This document shows, piece by piece, positions 7,397-18,544 of a DNA stretch of 23,083 nucleotides. This DNA comes from CAZOVK01 sp964583165. GTDB taxonomy: Bacteria; Bacillota; Clostridia; Lachnospirales; WRAX01. The stretch spans positions 1-23,083 of the forward strand of contig CAZOVK010000039.1 of assembly GCA_964583165.1 (NCBI GenBank). The letters are read 5' to 3'. Every line of letters begins with the position of its first letter. Positions within the stretch are counted from its first letter, which is position 1. The notes below the pieces were generated by a model. That model saw nothing but the letters and a program-made list of their open reading frames with translations. It searched no databases and was not told the origin of the DNA. The position numbers were made by a program, and so were the translations under genes.

Positions 7397-7411
7397 CCAC
7401 ATTGCTAGGAA

Positions 7412-7447
7412 GCGGCGGCATAGGGACTATTTATACCTAGCCGCCGC
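7412..7447. repeat. GC-rich hairpin between the unknown gene and the helicase
   Basis: GCGGCGGC-a-TAGG (7412-7424) pairs with CCTA-GCCGCCGC (7436-7447), a 12-bp stem with one bulged A. Neither strand has a T-run after it, so it is not a classical intrinsic terminator. It lies downstream of the helicase gene at the left edge of the defence block and may mark a boundary or protect mRNA ends. Confidence 0.5.
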
Positions 7448-7515
7448 GACAAATAGTGGCGGGAAAGTGCTTTTAAGGCGTGTAACAGATTATTGAAAAC
7501 AGGTTCTTACATCAC

Positions 7516-9384
7516 TCATTTTTGGTTGTAGCTATAGAACAAATCCTGCAATGCATTGAAGTCTGTTGCACAGTTAATCACAACGCACCGACTCGTGGAT
7601 ATTGAAGAATATTTTAACCTAGACAAGGCAACATATAAAAAGCTTGCCCTCGTTGCCAATGAATCAGAAAGATTGAAGTCTTCTAAACATATAAGCAAGT
7701 AGTTGCTCTCCCAACCCTTAAAACTATGAACAGAACAGCAATGTATTTTCCCGCTGTTTCCGTAAAATTGGAGTTTTTGCTTCCGTCTGTTCTTCCATTT
7801 CTTCGTCTCATCAATTTCGTTATACATATCATAAACATGCGAACAATCATAGCCTTCAGCTTTCAAGCAATTAACCAACCGAACGCCTGTTGCTTCACAA
7901 AATGTAATAATGCAAATATCGTTGGGGTGAACACTATCTGCCGAACGAAACTGCTTTGCGTATCTAATGGCTTCATAATCCAAGTCCTGTTTGCTTACGT
8001 TAATCCATTGCAGCTCCACTTGTTTATGAGCCAAATCATAAAACAGCGACGTTTGTGTGGCATCTTCTTTGCTCTTTGGATTGTCAATCTCTATGTAATT
8101 ATCAAGACCATACAGCTTGCAAAATCTGTTCAGCAATATCGCCATTTCACGCGGCAACCTATAGCTTTCAGGGAGACGACCAACAGGCCCCGAAAACCCA
8201 AAGCCCCTTGTGTTACGCTCAATCCATACATGAGCTTTCATAGCATATATATCTTGTACGCTGTCATAAACAATCAAGAAGTCGTCATTGGTGGCATTCA
8301 AAAATTTGAGTGCTGTTTTTACCCAAATTTCTTTAAAGTCCTGACCCTCATCAATCAACACGGCGTCAAACCTGAAGGGCAAGTCCTGCAAAGATATTAT
8401 GTAGTCACAAAATATGTCATGCAACAGGGAAAATTTTTCTATTTTCCTGTGCTTAATCCCCATTGATTTCCTGATCAGGTCCAAAAATCCATGGAAATGC
8501 CTCACAACCAGTTGCTTCTTCAATAGTTTATAATCATTCCCGGGTTCATTATACTGCTGTTTGATTAAATCTTTAATAAGATTCATCAACGTAATATTGT
8601 ATGTAAGAACCAGCACATTCTTACCCTCGGCAATCAGATTGGCGGCCTTTGACGCTATTACCAAAGTTTTTCCCGAACCCGCCACACCCGTCAAACGGCG
8701 GTGTGATGACTGTGTGGGTCTTGAATACTCACGTTGGCGCGCGTTTAGCGGTATGGGCATCCGCCTTTCAACGGAATATATGCTTGGGTTTAGATAAGCG
8801 GATAATTCGTCAATCAGCTCATTTACCAATTCTTTGTCCAGTTTCGATGATTGATGGATTAGTTTATATATCCCGCACTTATCAAAACTACCCTCTTGAA
8901 TCGCCCTTACACGTGCATCATATATTATTTTTGTATATGGATCAGTTGTTCCGCAAAATTCCTGCGCTTGTTCCGCACTTGCCCCATGAAAGAACAGTAC
9001 ATTTTATATAATGCCATAAGCGGTTTTTCCGTGTTTTTCCTCTAACCGACGATAAGTATCAACACAGCATTCATTTATTATTAAGTTCTTATAGTCCTTA
9101 ACTTGCTCCGCCGGGTTGCATGTTACCCACTCACCATTTTCACCAAGAATCTGCCCGCTGCTGGCATATCGCGGACTGTCCAGATTCCAGTCCTTAACCT
9201 CAATGATTATCACGCCAAAATAACGGTTTGCCAATACAAAATCAGGCTTAAAACCGTTAATATGAGGCTGAAAAAAAACCGTCCAGTCATCCGATAGCGG
9301 CGATGTTCTAAGACTGTCTAGCAAAAACCGCTCGCCATCTGTCGCGCGTTCCAAAAAATCAGAGCATTCTATGATTATAGCCAT
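7516..9384 (-). pseudogene. NERD-domain / UvrD-like helicase, in-frame TAA between the two parts
   Basis: The ATG at 9384 follows GAGGTG. The first part is a NERD nuclease-related domain with a PD-(D/E)XK-type pattern (FKPDF, Asp48; IIEVKDW, Glu62 and Lys64). A TAA at 9004-9006 interrupts, but the same frame continues without another stop (NVLFFHGASAEQAQ..., LDKELVNELIDEL) into a superfamily 1A helicase: GVAGSGKT (motif I), LIDEGQDF (motif II), SVHSFKGWES (motif V), YVALSR (motif VI). Total about 620 residues. NERD-helicases are common in phage-defence islands. It sits 174 bases after pglZ, where brxL is usual. The TAA (AAA to TAA fits) splits it. The helicase part might start internally, but I see no strong site. 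Confidence 0.85.
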
Positions 9385-9557
9385 TTCGCACCTCATCTTA
9401 TCAAATTTACTTCCCATGAACAGAATAACACAAGATGTCACCTCAAAAGACTCCATTCGCCCATCTTTTGAATCGTTTGCCACATTGCTAGGCATAGCCG
9501 TCGCCGCTTCCTGCAATGTGGACACATATCTCGAAAATCTGAACAAAGCGGGGGTAT

Positions 9558-12126
9558 TTAGCGGTGGCCTGCACCAATATCTATAGTAAATGAAATGCGG
9601 AGCAGAACCTTATTTACAGGCTCGTCTTCGTCCTGTAAGACGAGGAAGTATTCCTTTGACTTATCATACGCAATGTTTTTAAGCGTGAATTTTTCTTTGT
9701 AAGTTCTATTCTCTGGGTTAAGGCTTGCGCTGTCCGCAATAATAATGTTCTCGTTGGAGATACGCTCGCCTGTATCATCAACGAAATAAGCCCGAACACG
9801 CCGCGGTAAAACCTTGTCCTCTACCTGTTCGTTTTGGAAGAACGTAAGGTAAGTAATAACACTTTTCAAACGGTGCGACAGGCTCATAAGGCTCATCGTT
9901 ACTTTCTTCGCACTCATTGACTTTGCGTTGTTTTTGTTGCTCTTAAACTTGATAACGTGTATTACAACCTCTTGCAAGCTTGTTCCGCCATGCACATAAC
10001 CCGTCCCGCCGCCTGATATTTTATAGAGGTTTGCGCCGCGTGGGATAAATGCGAAAACATCATCATGAACGCCCTTTAAGTAAGAACACGGAAAGGACTG
10101 TATGCCTTGTATTTGGGCATTATTTATCGACAGTATAAATCTTCTTCCTGTTTCAATACTCTCGGCAATCTCTTTGTCATTTTATCACTCTCCGCTAAAG
10201 GGGTGCGCCTATAGATATAGCCGTGGTCAGCCGTTATGAAGATGTTTATTGCGCTGATGCTGTTACACAACGTCTTAACCAGCCATGACAGCTCTTGATA
10301 GCACTGCTGCGTAGCGTCAAAGACTTCGCGCTCTGTTCTGGCATTATCACCACGCGCATCAATCGCGTTATGATAAATGTAGATAAGCTTTACGTCCTTG
10401 AAGCGTTCCGAAAGCTTGCCTTTTTGTTTTGATAACGCAAGCAGATTCTCATAGGTAATGGCGACGGCTTCGGGTCTGTACTGTCGTAGTATTTTCTCCC
10501 TGTTTTCTGTTCCCTGTGATGCTCTTCCGTCAACGAGTATTTCAGCTTTATCAGTAATTTCTATGGACTTATGCGGCAATAACGCCGCCATGCCCAGCTT
10601 TGTGTATGACGGAACAACCCCTAGCATACACGAAAGCTCCGTTGTACCCTTTTGCTCGGCATTGAGAATTTCCGTAAGCTCAACAGCTGATTCATACCTC
10701 AAGCCGTCAGAAATAATGACAATAACGCGCTCATTATCCCTCATAAAATTCTGCACATAGTAGTCGTAGAAAGTCTGTTGTGAGGTAACACCAGGCATTT
10801 GCCACGAGTTTTCACTGTCTAAAGCCGCACACCACTTAATCGACAGCTCATTAAGATACCAGTTAGTGTAGGCGTTTTCTACCTTACTGCAAAGTCCTAA
10901 ATAAGCGTCTGTTTCGGCAAGGTCAATTTGCGAACCCTCACGCTCCAGTTCGTCGCAAGCCATAATAAAGTGGCGGTATAGCAAATCCAGCTTATAGAGC
11001 TGTGTCGTATAGCTCTCAAACAGCTTTGCGGCATTCATGCCTGACAATTGGCTATACTCTTTAGCAAGTATGAAAAATTCGCAAGCCGAAGCCAAACAGT
11101 CGTATTCACTTTTAAATTCGGCGAAAAACCTATGATTTCTTCTGGCGTTGATAATGCCTTGGTATTTCTCAAACTCACCCACATCAAGGCTCAAATTCTC
11201 ACATATACGCACAACAATACTCGCGTCAAAAGCCGCGAATGTGTCACAGTCTATGATTTCATCAAAATTAAAGCCAGACATAGCACTGTCAAGACCAAGC
11301 CTGTCCGCAACAATACGGCTTAGGGCTTTATATCCATCAAAATATTCGGTGTTTCTCATTAGGTTATCAATAAAAACAACACAGTTAGTGCTTTGTGATA
11401 CATATTGCTCCCAATCGGAAGGCAGTTTACAACTCATGCCGCTTGACAAATGGGTCACAAACAACAATATCGCCAGTTTTTCAAGTGATTGTTCGGGGAA
11501 TGTATACCCATAAGCTTCACCGACTAGCTTCCATAACACATCTACATTGCCAAACTTGGCAACAGCATTCTAAAGAGTCGTTTCGCCGTCAGCCATTTCA
11601 AGCAACAGCGCACGAACAACATTATCAAGATTTGGCGCGTTCAGCTTGCACAAAACAGACAGCACGCCAACATCAATCTTATTCTCATTATACGGCGCAA
11701 GCCCATATCCCTCAAACTTCTTGCACCTCTCACTGCTCTTGAAAAACGGCCTATATCTATACACAACATGACGTAGCCCCGCATCAATCCCCATATTCAA
11801 AAGGTGAATTGAAACCTCATCAGTAAAAAACAGCTGACTATACCGAATCGTATCAGCCAGCCAGTTCTCGCTTGTTTCGGGGCGCGGCATGGGCGAATAC
11901 ACAAGCAGATTACTTGTTGTATCCGCTTCTTCTATGTAAAACTTAACCGCAAACATGTTGTTGTAGTATAGCTTGACAATCTTCGCGTTCTCCAGCGCGA
12001 AATCGTCCATATCGTCAGCAAACGCGCCTGTTTCGTCATACCAAAAGACAAGGTTGCGTACAGCCCCCTGTTTGGGCGGCGCGGTAAAGAGTTTGGCCAG
12101 TTGCTTTTTACTAGGGTTAGGTTCAT
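9558..12126 (-). pseudogene. pglZ: BREX alkaline-phosphatase-fold protein PglZ, two frameshifts and one amber
   Basis: The ATG at 12126 overlaps the previous stop (ATGA). Correcting three lesions yields one PglZ of about 855 residues. First, one A lost from the A5 run (12105-12109 on the plus strand) would restore KQLAKLFTAPPKQGAV... LVFWYDETGAF. Second, an in-frame TAG lies at 11570-11572. Third, one A lost at 10173-10175 would restore KEIAESIETGRRFILSINN. The PglZ core is clear: VIIISDGLRYE-type metal/nucleophile region and FITADHGYIYRR near the C-terminal half. PglZ is a core BREX component required for methylation and phage exclusion. With three independent lesions it is inactive as read. 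It ends FTIDIGAGHR then TAA. Confidence 0.92.
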
Positions 12127-12650
12127 GCTGTGACCTCTACTATCAGGTTACATTCCATAGCCGTGACTTCGTTAATGACAATGACATCCAAATTATGTAT
12201 AATTACTTTTCTTCTCAGTGCAGTTTGCAGTTCAAGTGTAATATCTCTGCATAAATCATCTGAAGCACCATTTATAACAAGATAACACTTACCCTTGATT
12301 TTTGAGTAATCTGCTGACTTAAGCTGATTGCCAACTTCACTCTTACTATCTATTTGCCAACCAACAAAAATACTCAAAAACAAGTCAACAGAATTCTCAA
12401 ACTTTTCTGTCAACTCTCGAATTTTACTTTCGAGGTACGAAATCGCAATATGAGAGATAAACCCCTTGGGCTTGGCTTCAACAAAAATAACGTCCCGCCC
12501 ACTCCTAATCGCGATAAACTCAACAATCTTGAACCCATCACCCAAAAAAGAATGTAGGTGCGACTTTTCTACAGCAAACCTATTCTCCTTGGTAAACGGT
12601 CCAAACTTCATTTTCGACTCTGTTAAGTAATCATTAACGAATTGACTCAT
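12123..12650 (-). CDS. Putative PD-(D/E)XK nuclease-like protein
   Basis: A 175-residue protein I do not recognise as a named family. Its centre reads FKIVEFIAIRSGRDVIFVEAKP, with Glu44, Asp53 and the Glu58-x-Lys60 pair on adjacent predicted beta strands. This is the usual layout of a PD-(D/E)XK nuclease active site. The ATG overlaps the ATPase stop (ATGA), and its own stop overlaps the pglZ ATG (ATGA), so all three would be translationally coupled. The pairing with an ABC-type ATPase suggests a two-gene ATPase-effector module. Nuclease activity is inferred from the motif only. Confidence 0.6.
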   Translation of the reverse strand: MSQFVNDYLTESKMKFGPFTKENRFAVEKSHLHSFLGDGFKIVEFIAIRSGRDVIFVEAKPKGFISHIAISYLESKIRELTEKFENSVDLFLSIFVGWQIDSKSEVGNQLKSADYSKIKGKCYLVINGASDDLCRDITLELQTALRRKVIIHNLDVIVINEVTAMECNLIVEVTA

Positions 12651-13591
12651 CCCATCACCTTCTTTACTTCCTCTTTGTAAAGTCGGATTGATTCTTGTAT
12701 GATACTATTGTTCTCCAATGTGGAGAATTTCTTTTGTGTTTCCACTTTTACGCCCTCGCCGGATTCGGGCTTATAAAGCGCGTGAAACCGCACATCATCT
12801 TCATAAGTCATCTTGACTTCAAAATATTTAGCTAGTGTATAGTCGTGTGTCGCCAAAAACACCTGAACACCTTGACGTGATAGTTCAAGTAGAATGTCCA
12901 CGATAACGGGGATAAGCTTGGGGTTGATATTGGCTTCGGGTTCGTCCCAATGTAGGACTGTGCCTTCGGTTATGCTTCCGTTCATCAGCAATTGCCACAG
13001 CAAACCTAGCTTCTTAATGCCCTCCGCCTCCAATGAAAATGGAGTTAAAGTGCCGTCAGGGTGTTCAATAAAGAACACCTCATTTTTAACAACAACTATC
13101 CCACCAATAATCTTTTCAAGTTTTGGTAGTATGCACTTTGCTATGACGGGAATCTCCCGAAGGTTAGGTAGTTGTGCTTTGCTGATAATATCGTACAGTG
13201 TTTTGTCGAATGGCATATATCTATCGTTATTCAGTGACAAAAACCCTCTGGAATGCGTCAACATATCTTTCGCTGGAATCAGAACAATGTTCGATATAAA
13301 ACCTGAATCGCTAAATTGCAACATGCAGTCTGGAGCTCTAGATTGTAAATCAGGTTCAAAATATGCGTTCCATAGCGTTTTTGGTATAACATACCAACCC
13401 TCGACTTCAAGCGGGTATATAATCATGTTCATTACATCATTCACTAATGCATCATGAATATACAGCAATTTAAGCAAATGCGTCTTCCCCGTGCCATTCT
13501 CGCCAATAAACACATTTATTCCTTTAGCAAACTCAATCTCTATATCCTCAAACACCGTGAAGTCCTTAATCGCAATCTTCTCAATAGCCAT
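12647..13591 (-). CDS. ABC-type AAA ATPase (AAA_21/OLD-like), defence-associated
   Basis: A 314-residue ATPase with Walker A GENGTGKT (30-37), a signature-like SLEAEG (186-191), Walker B LHWDEPEAN (Asp216, Glu217), a D-loop region and the switch histidine ATHD (249-250). It lacks a long coiled coil or a C-terminal TOPRIM domain, so it is shorter than typical OLD nucleases. Such ATPases usually act as sensors or gates for a partner effector; the partner here is most likely the coupled 175-residue protein. It lies between pglX and pglZ, a place where BREX loci are known to carry extra genes. The frame is intact although flanking BREX genes are broken. Confidence 0.82.
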   Translation of the reverse strand: MAIEKIAIKDFTVFEDIEIEFAKGINVFIGENGTGKTHLLKLLYIHDALVNDVMNMIIYPLEVEGWYVIPKTLWNAYFEPDLQSRAPDCMLQFSDSGFISNIVLIPAKDMLTHSRGFLSLNNDRYMPFDKTLYDIISKAQLPNLREIPVIAKCILPKLEKIIGGIVVVKNEVFFIEHPDGTLTPFSLEAEGIKKLGLLWQLLMNGSITEGTVLHWDEPEANINPKLIPVIVDILLELSRQGVQVFLATHDYTLAKYFEVKMTYEDDVRFHALYKPESGEGVKVETQKKFSTLENNSIIQESIRLYKEEVKKVMG

Positions 13592-13603
13592 AACAAACCT
13601 CTC

Positions 13604-16600
13604 CTAAATCTTACTTAACAAGTCTATTGTTACCAACCCCGTAGCCTCTTCATTCATAATCTCCACGCCCTGAAACCTCGCGTAGTTCACCGTCACGCCG
13701 TCGTCCAAATCCAGCTCGATTTGCTGATACGCCAGGTGTGCAAGCGCGGGGTCATAGGCGCGGCATTCTTTTTGTTTGGCGGCGACGGCTTCTATCAGCT
13801 TGCGGAGTTCAGCGCGTTCGCGTGGGTCTTTGGCCATGTCGGTGTGTGTTTCGTACATCTGGATTAGGTTGCTGTACGCCCTCTGCAAGTTATGCAGATA
13901 GTCCGTGCGAACACGCGCTAATGTAAATCTATCATACCTGTGCAGATAAATCAAGCACTTGAAGCCGTTCTTTCGCCCGCTTTCAAACTGCCAATAAATC
14001 GGCTTCTTTTGGTATGTCTTCACGTGGTCTTTGTAGAAATCGTTCATAAAGTAACGCCTGATTCTGTCCCGCGCCTTCATGTTACCGTCTATGTACAGCG
14101 CGTCGGCAATGAAGTTGAGGTTGGCCTCGAGCGTTTCCGCGCCGAACACAACCCTCACAAACTCCACAAACCTAAGGACAATATCGTCGTCAAAATAATC
14201 GTCGTCGGTGATGGGTATAATGCCGTCAGCGTCGGGCGCAAATGTCCTGTATTTGCCGCTATCCCAATCGCCGCCCGCGTATGCAAGCCCGTCTACATCC
14301 AAGCTATACCGCCCAAACATACAACCCACGGCATACGAAATAAAGCTCTTTATGTCGCGTGTCAAATCGGCTTTGCGGATAGTCACGTCTTTGTCGGCAA
14401 CTTCGGGCGTGAGTTCGTCCTGCAAGCCGTATATCTCTATGAAAATGCGGTTGAGTTCTTCTTCGTTGGCTTTAAGTGTGGCAAATCTATAGCTAGAAAG
14501 ATACCTCCAATCCCCAAAGGCATCTGCTATTTCATATGTCATGTTTTCAAAATTATCATCCCCAAAGCCCACTTTATATTTGATTAAAGGGTGAGTAACA
14601 AAATCCCAACTTGTTTCAAAGCTATCCCAGTCGATTTTGGAGATGGAGATGTTTTGGGTGACAAGTTCGTCAATGTATGGTTTGTATTCCTCACAAAATA
14701 TAAATGGCAATCTTTCTAAATCACCGTTTGTAAAACTCATAGTAGGATTCAACATTCGTAAGTATTCAAACGTGACCACTGAACATAGAAAGCCAGATAA
14801 ATACAACAAATTGTCATTTTCTTCCATAAAAGCGGAGCGACTTGTATCATCAAAAATATATCCTTGTGGTTTTAGTTTAACTCCAAACCTTGAAGAACTT
14901 AGTTTATTCCAAGTAATGCCCCTCTTAAAGTAAAATTGAGTATTTTGTGGTCTTGAAGCTACTCGACCAGAATTGTTTATAAAATTCTTCAACTCATAAC
15001 CATTATTATGCCAATTAACAACATATTCATCATTCGTTGCCCACTTTCTGTAATCACCACCGCTATTGCATGGAAACCATTTATGAAGTCCATTCAGCGT
15101 TTGTGAAACATCAAAATAATTGAATCCTATTTTGTGAATGTTAACCTCATACCATAGCCTCTGAAATCTAGGATTATCACCAGTTGCTAGACCTGCTCTT
15201 GGAGATGCAACATCTTTCAATAGAACACCATTTGTATAAGCTTTCAGTGAAATTTCCCCCACCCAATACGCCACAGGCGCCCCAGGAATTTTCCCAAACC
15301 GCTCCTGCCTCACGCCATTAAAGCGCAGACTATGCTCTGCACTTTGGGCGGCTTCAAGAAACGCCGCTTCTTTGTCGTTCGCGTTCGCTATATCCACAAG
15401 CCTGATGTATGTTCCCATTACTTTACGCCCGCCCCTTTCCGAAGTACAAATGCCGTAGTCTGCACCACCTCGCCGCCGATTTCTTCAAACGCGCGCCCCC
15501 CAAGGTGAGCCATGTTTATTATATCATAGTCGCGAAGAATTTTACAACGCAGTTTCTCGTAGCTGGACAGAAACATCCATGCGTGCTGAGTTATCATGGC
15601 TTGATAACCGCCCTGTTTGAGCATTTGCCCGCATTGCTCAATAAACACGGCGAATAAATCGCTCTTGCTGTCGGGGAAGTGCTTTTTTACGTAGTCAGAC
15701 AGTTTCGCGCCCATACCGCTTGCGCCCATGTACGGCGGGTTTGTTATGACTACATCATACTTTTGCGTGAGTATCTCGGCGACGGCTCGTGCTGGCTCTA
15801 AAATCTTTAGCGGTGTGTCAGATGTTGTCACTTGGGAACCGTCGAAGGTAGGCAATTCGGGGATTGTTACGTTTTGCAGAATAGAACCGTATTCTTTATA
15901 GTCCTCATAGTCGGGGAAGGCGTAGACCTTTGGTTGCGGCACCGTTTCTTGGCGCAAGAAACGGCGGTTGTAGTTCCGCGCTTTCATCATCAGCGCGAAA
16001 TAGGCAAGCTGACCGGCGCGCTCGTCTATGTCTAGCCCGAAAAGGTTGTTCTCTAGTATTAAGTTAGGGATTTCACGCGCAACATAGCCGATTTTCTCGT
16101 AGATTTGGTATAGCACGTCAAAAGCGTATACCAAAATATGACCACTGCCCATGCAGGGGTCGATTACTTTTACGTCCTTTATGTCGAAGTCTTTCGTGTC
16201 GCTGTTTATGATGGCAAGCTGTGACTTTACGGAGTCTGTTTGCTCCGCTTCTCTCAGGTAATACCGCCAGCCCATTTCTACTGGGTCGAAGCCAAGCTTT
16301 TCTACAGCCAGTCTGCCGATTGAGTTTTCTACCATATACTTTACTATCCAGTCGGGCGTGAAAAGCTGTGTTGCCGCGGGGATGTTCTCTTTTGTTATCT
16401 TGATGTTCTTCTTTAGCCCCGCGAAAACCTCGTCTTTTTTCTCCGATATGTAAAACTGGTAGAGCCAGCCGATTATCTCGACTTGCTCGGTGAAGTCGTT
16501 TTCGTCTATGCTATGAACAAGGTCATAGACGATACTGCCCTCTTGTAAGTAGAGTTTGTCGGGCAACAGGAGTTCTGTATAATCTGCTATTCGTTCAAAC

Positions 16601-16611
16601 ATGCGCGGCAT
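13604..16611 (-). pseudogene. pglX: BREX adenine-specific methyltransferase PglX, 5' end deleted and frameshifted
   Basis: The readable part begins PRMFERIADYTELLLPD. Motif I DPCMGSG (residues 151-157 from the ATG at 16611) and the catalytic NPPY (291-294) of N6-adenine methylases are both present. The first open frame ends at TAA 15418-15420. Adding one A to the AAA at 15422-15424 gives GVKVMGTYIRLVDI and continues for about 600 residues of the specificity/C-terminal part to 13604. Family members run near 1200 residues; here about the first 170-200 are absent because the sequence joins directly to brxC. PglX methylates the BREX recognition site on host DNA. As sequenced it would not be active. 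Confidence 0.92.
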
Positions 16612-18536
16612 GACCCGACGTTGACTCCCCGCATAGATTGTGACTTTAACTCCTGTTCTGTGCGGTAAACCGAATAAGGGGTGATTATGCGGATACCAAT
16701 TTCTTCTTTATGGGTTCCGCGTATTCTGTCGTCTATTATGGCATTAAATGCAAAGTCGTAGCGGTCGCTGTAGCGGTATTTCTTGTTAAGTCCGAAAAGG
16801 GTCGAGAGTATCTCGTCGCCTACCTTTTCTATGAGTTCACCCGTATCTATATTGATTTCGCGTATCTCACGGTTGATGTCTTGTTCCTCGTTTGTGAGGA
16901 AGATAAACTCCGCGCCGTTTACGGTTATGAGCTTCTCGGCTTCTAAACGGCGCAATGAAGCGTCTAGGCGTTTTTGGGTAGTTATGCGGTCTTCGTCCAT
17001 GTTTTGGAGCATGAGGGTTGTGAGGTTATGGAGATTGGCGGGGAGAGTGTCGCCTATATATTTGACCATGAAAAGCACTTTTAGGACTGGTATGTCATGC
17101 TCGGGTACGAGTTTTTGGTTCTTTTCGGCGTTTCGGAATACGATTGTGATGTTGTGGTCTAGAAATGTCTCTATTGTCTTGAAGAATGCGTCAAAGGGTA
17201 TCAGTACGCCGTTGTCAAACGAGCCGAACTCCTTGGCGGATTCTTGGAACGCGTTAAGAAGAGAACGTTCGCCCTCTGACAGATGTTTGCCTGACGCGCC
17301 GTGTGTTCTGATGCCTGTGAATACGGCTTGCAGTAGGTTAAACTGGTATGGGATGAACGGGTAAACGTCAATAAATTCCTGTTCCTCGGCGTAGAGTTTC
17401 TTCTCGGTTGTGTCTTGCGAAAAGGTTATGAGGTTTTTCAGTGCCGCGGCTTTTTGGGCATATAGAAGGCGCAGGCTGTCAGCCGCTTCGTCTGTTTTTA
17501 CGAGCAGTCTTTTCCTTATCACCTCGTCCACATTGGCACTGGACAGTGAAAGTCTTGTATCGAAACGCCCGATAATCTTTGAGAAGTTGTCGCGGTTTAC
17601 CTTTGTGATTGAGTCAATGTCCTGTTGGCTTGTGGCTATTACCCACGCCCTCCCGCCGCATTCTGTGCCGAGGTTTTCAACTACTGTCTGGAGGTTCAGC
17701 ATAAGGTTGTCGTTTGAACCTATGTATTGCCCTATTTCGTCGCATAGGAAAATGACAAAATGCTTTTTGCCGCTTTGTTTAGACTTCATTTCTATGTATT
17801 CCCTAACCTTTGACGCGAATTGCGTAACGTCAAGGGAGTAATTGGCTTCGCTCTTGTCGTACCAGCTTCTTGCGGAATCAGTGCTCATTCTTGTGGTTTG
17901 CGCCAACGCGCTTATTATGCTGTCTTCTTCAAAGTAGAAATCCTCGCGGGCTTCTATCCATGCTTTGCCGCTTATCTCGTAAAAGCACGCCTTGAAGTCC
18001 TCATAAACGCCGTCGCGTGACATTTGGCGTTCTAGGTCTGCTATCCACGGCATACTGCCGCAGAAGCCCTGCATCTCATTGAAGACTTTCATAAAGACTT
18101 TGACTATAGCGTCTTTGTTGGTTTTGGAGTCAGCGTCAGATTTAGCGTCTATGTTAAACAGTATTATATCCGCGCTTGTTTCGCCCGCGACTTTCATATC
18201 GGCAAGGATTCTGTTGTCAGCGATTTTGCCGTCAAAATAGCTTATGGGCTTTAAGCCGCCATATGTACGGTTGGATAGCAAGTAGGATAGTATTTTAAGG
18301 AAGTGTGACTTACCACTGCCGAAGAAACCCGAAATCCACACGCCGATTTTATCTGTTCGTGCCTGCGTGCCTTTGCGGTAGGCATCAAAAAAACGATCAA
18401 AGTGGCGGTGAAGCTCGTGGGTGACTACATACTCGTCCAGTTCCTCACAGATAGTGGCTTCTTCGTCTTGACCGATTTTTATAACGCCTTGTATGGGGCG
18501 GTAAATGTTCTTTTGGAATAGGTCTTTTATCCTCAT
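16587..18536 (-). pseudogene. brxC: BREX ATPase BrxC, 3' half deleted
   Basis: A 649-residue frame starting MRIKDLFQKNIYRPIQGVIK after an AAAGGTAGGG site. Walker A is GFFGSGKSH (GSGKSH at 73-78) and Walker B is FLCDEIGQ (Asp266, Glu267). BrxC proteins are normally around 1200 residues. This one stays family-like to about EEIGIRIITPYSVY and ends 30 or so residues later in a tail (RGVNVGSCRACLNE) that is simply pglX DNA read in another frame. The gene overlaps the pglX remnant by 25 bases. A deletion of roughly 2 kb or more explains both truncations. BrxC is an essential ATPase of the BREX complex. Confidence 0.92.
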
Positions 18537-18544
18537 AAGTTGCC

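Noticed and set aside
9371..9586. Plus-strand 71-codon frame over the pglZ/NERD-helicase gap
   Set aside because: The codons from 9418 look plausible, but it overlaps the 5' end of NERD and the 3' end of pglZ, has no clear Shine-Dalgarno sequence and no recognisable family. Not enough to call.
2119..15424. Programmed ribosomal frameshifting or transcriptional slippage at the A runs
   Set aside because: The runs are only two to five bases, no common slippery heptamer exists among them, and one site is a C run. Slippage normally needs much longer A or T tracts.
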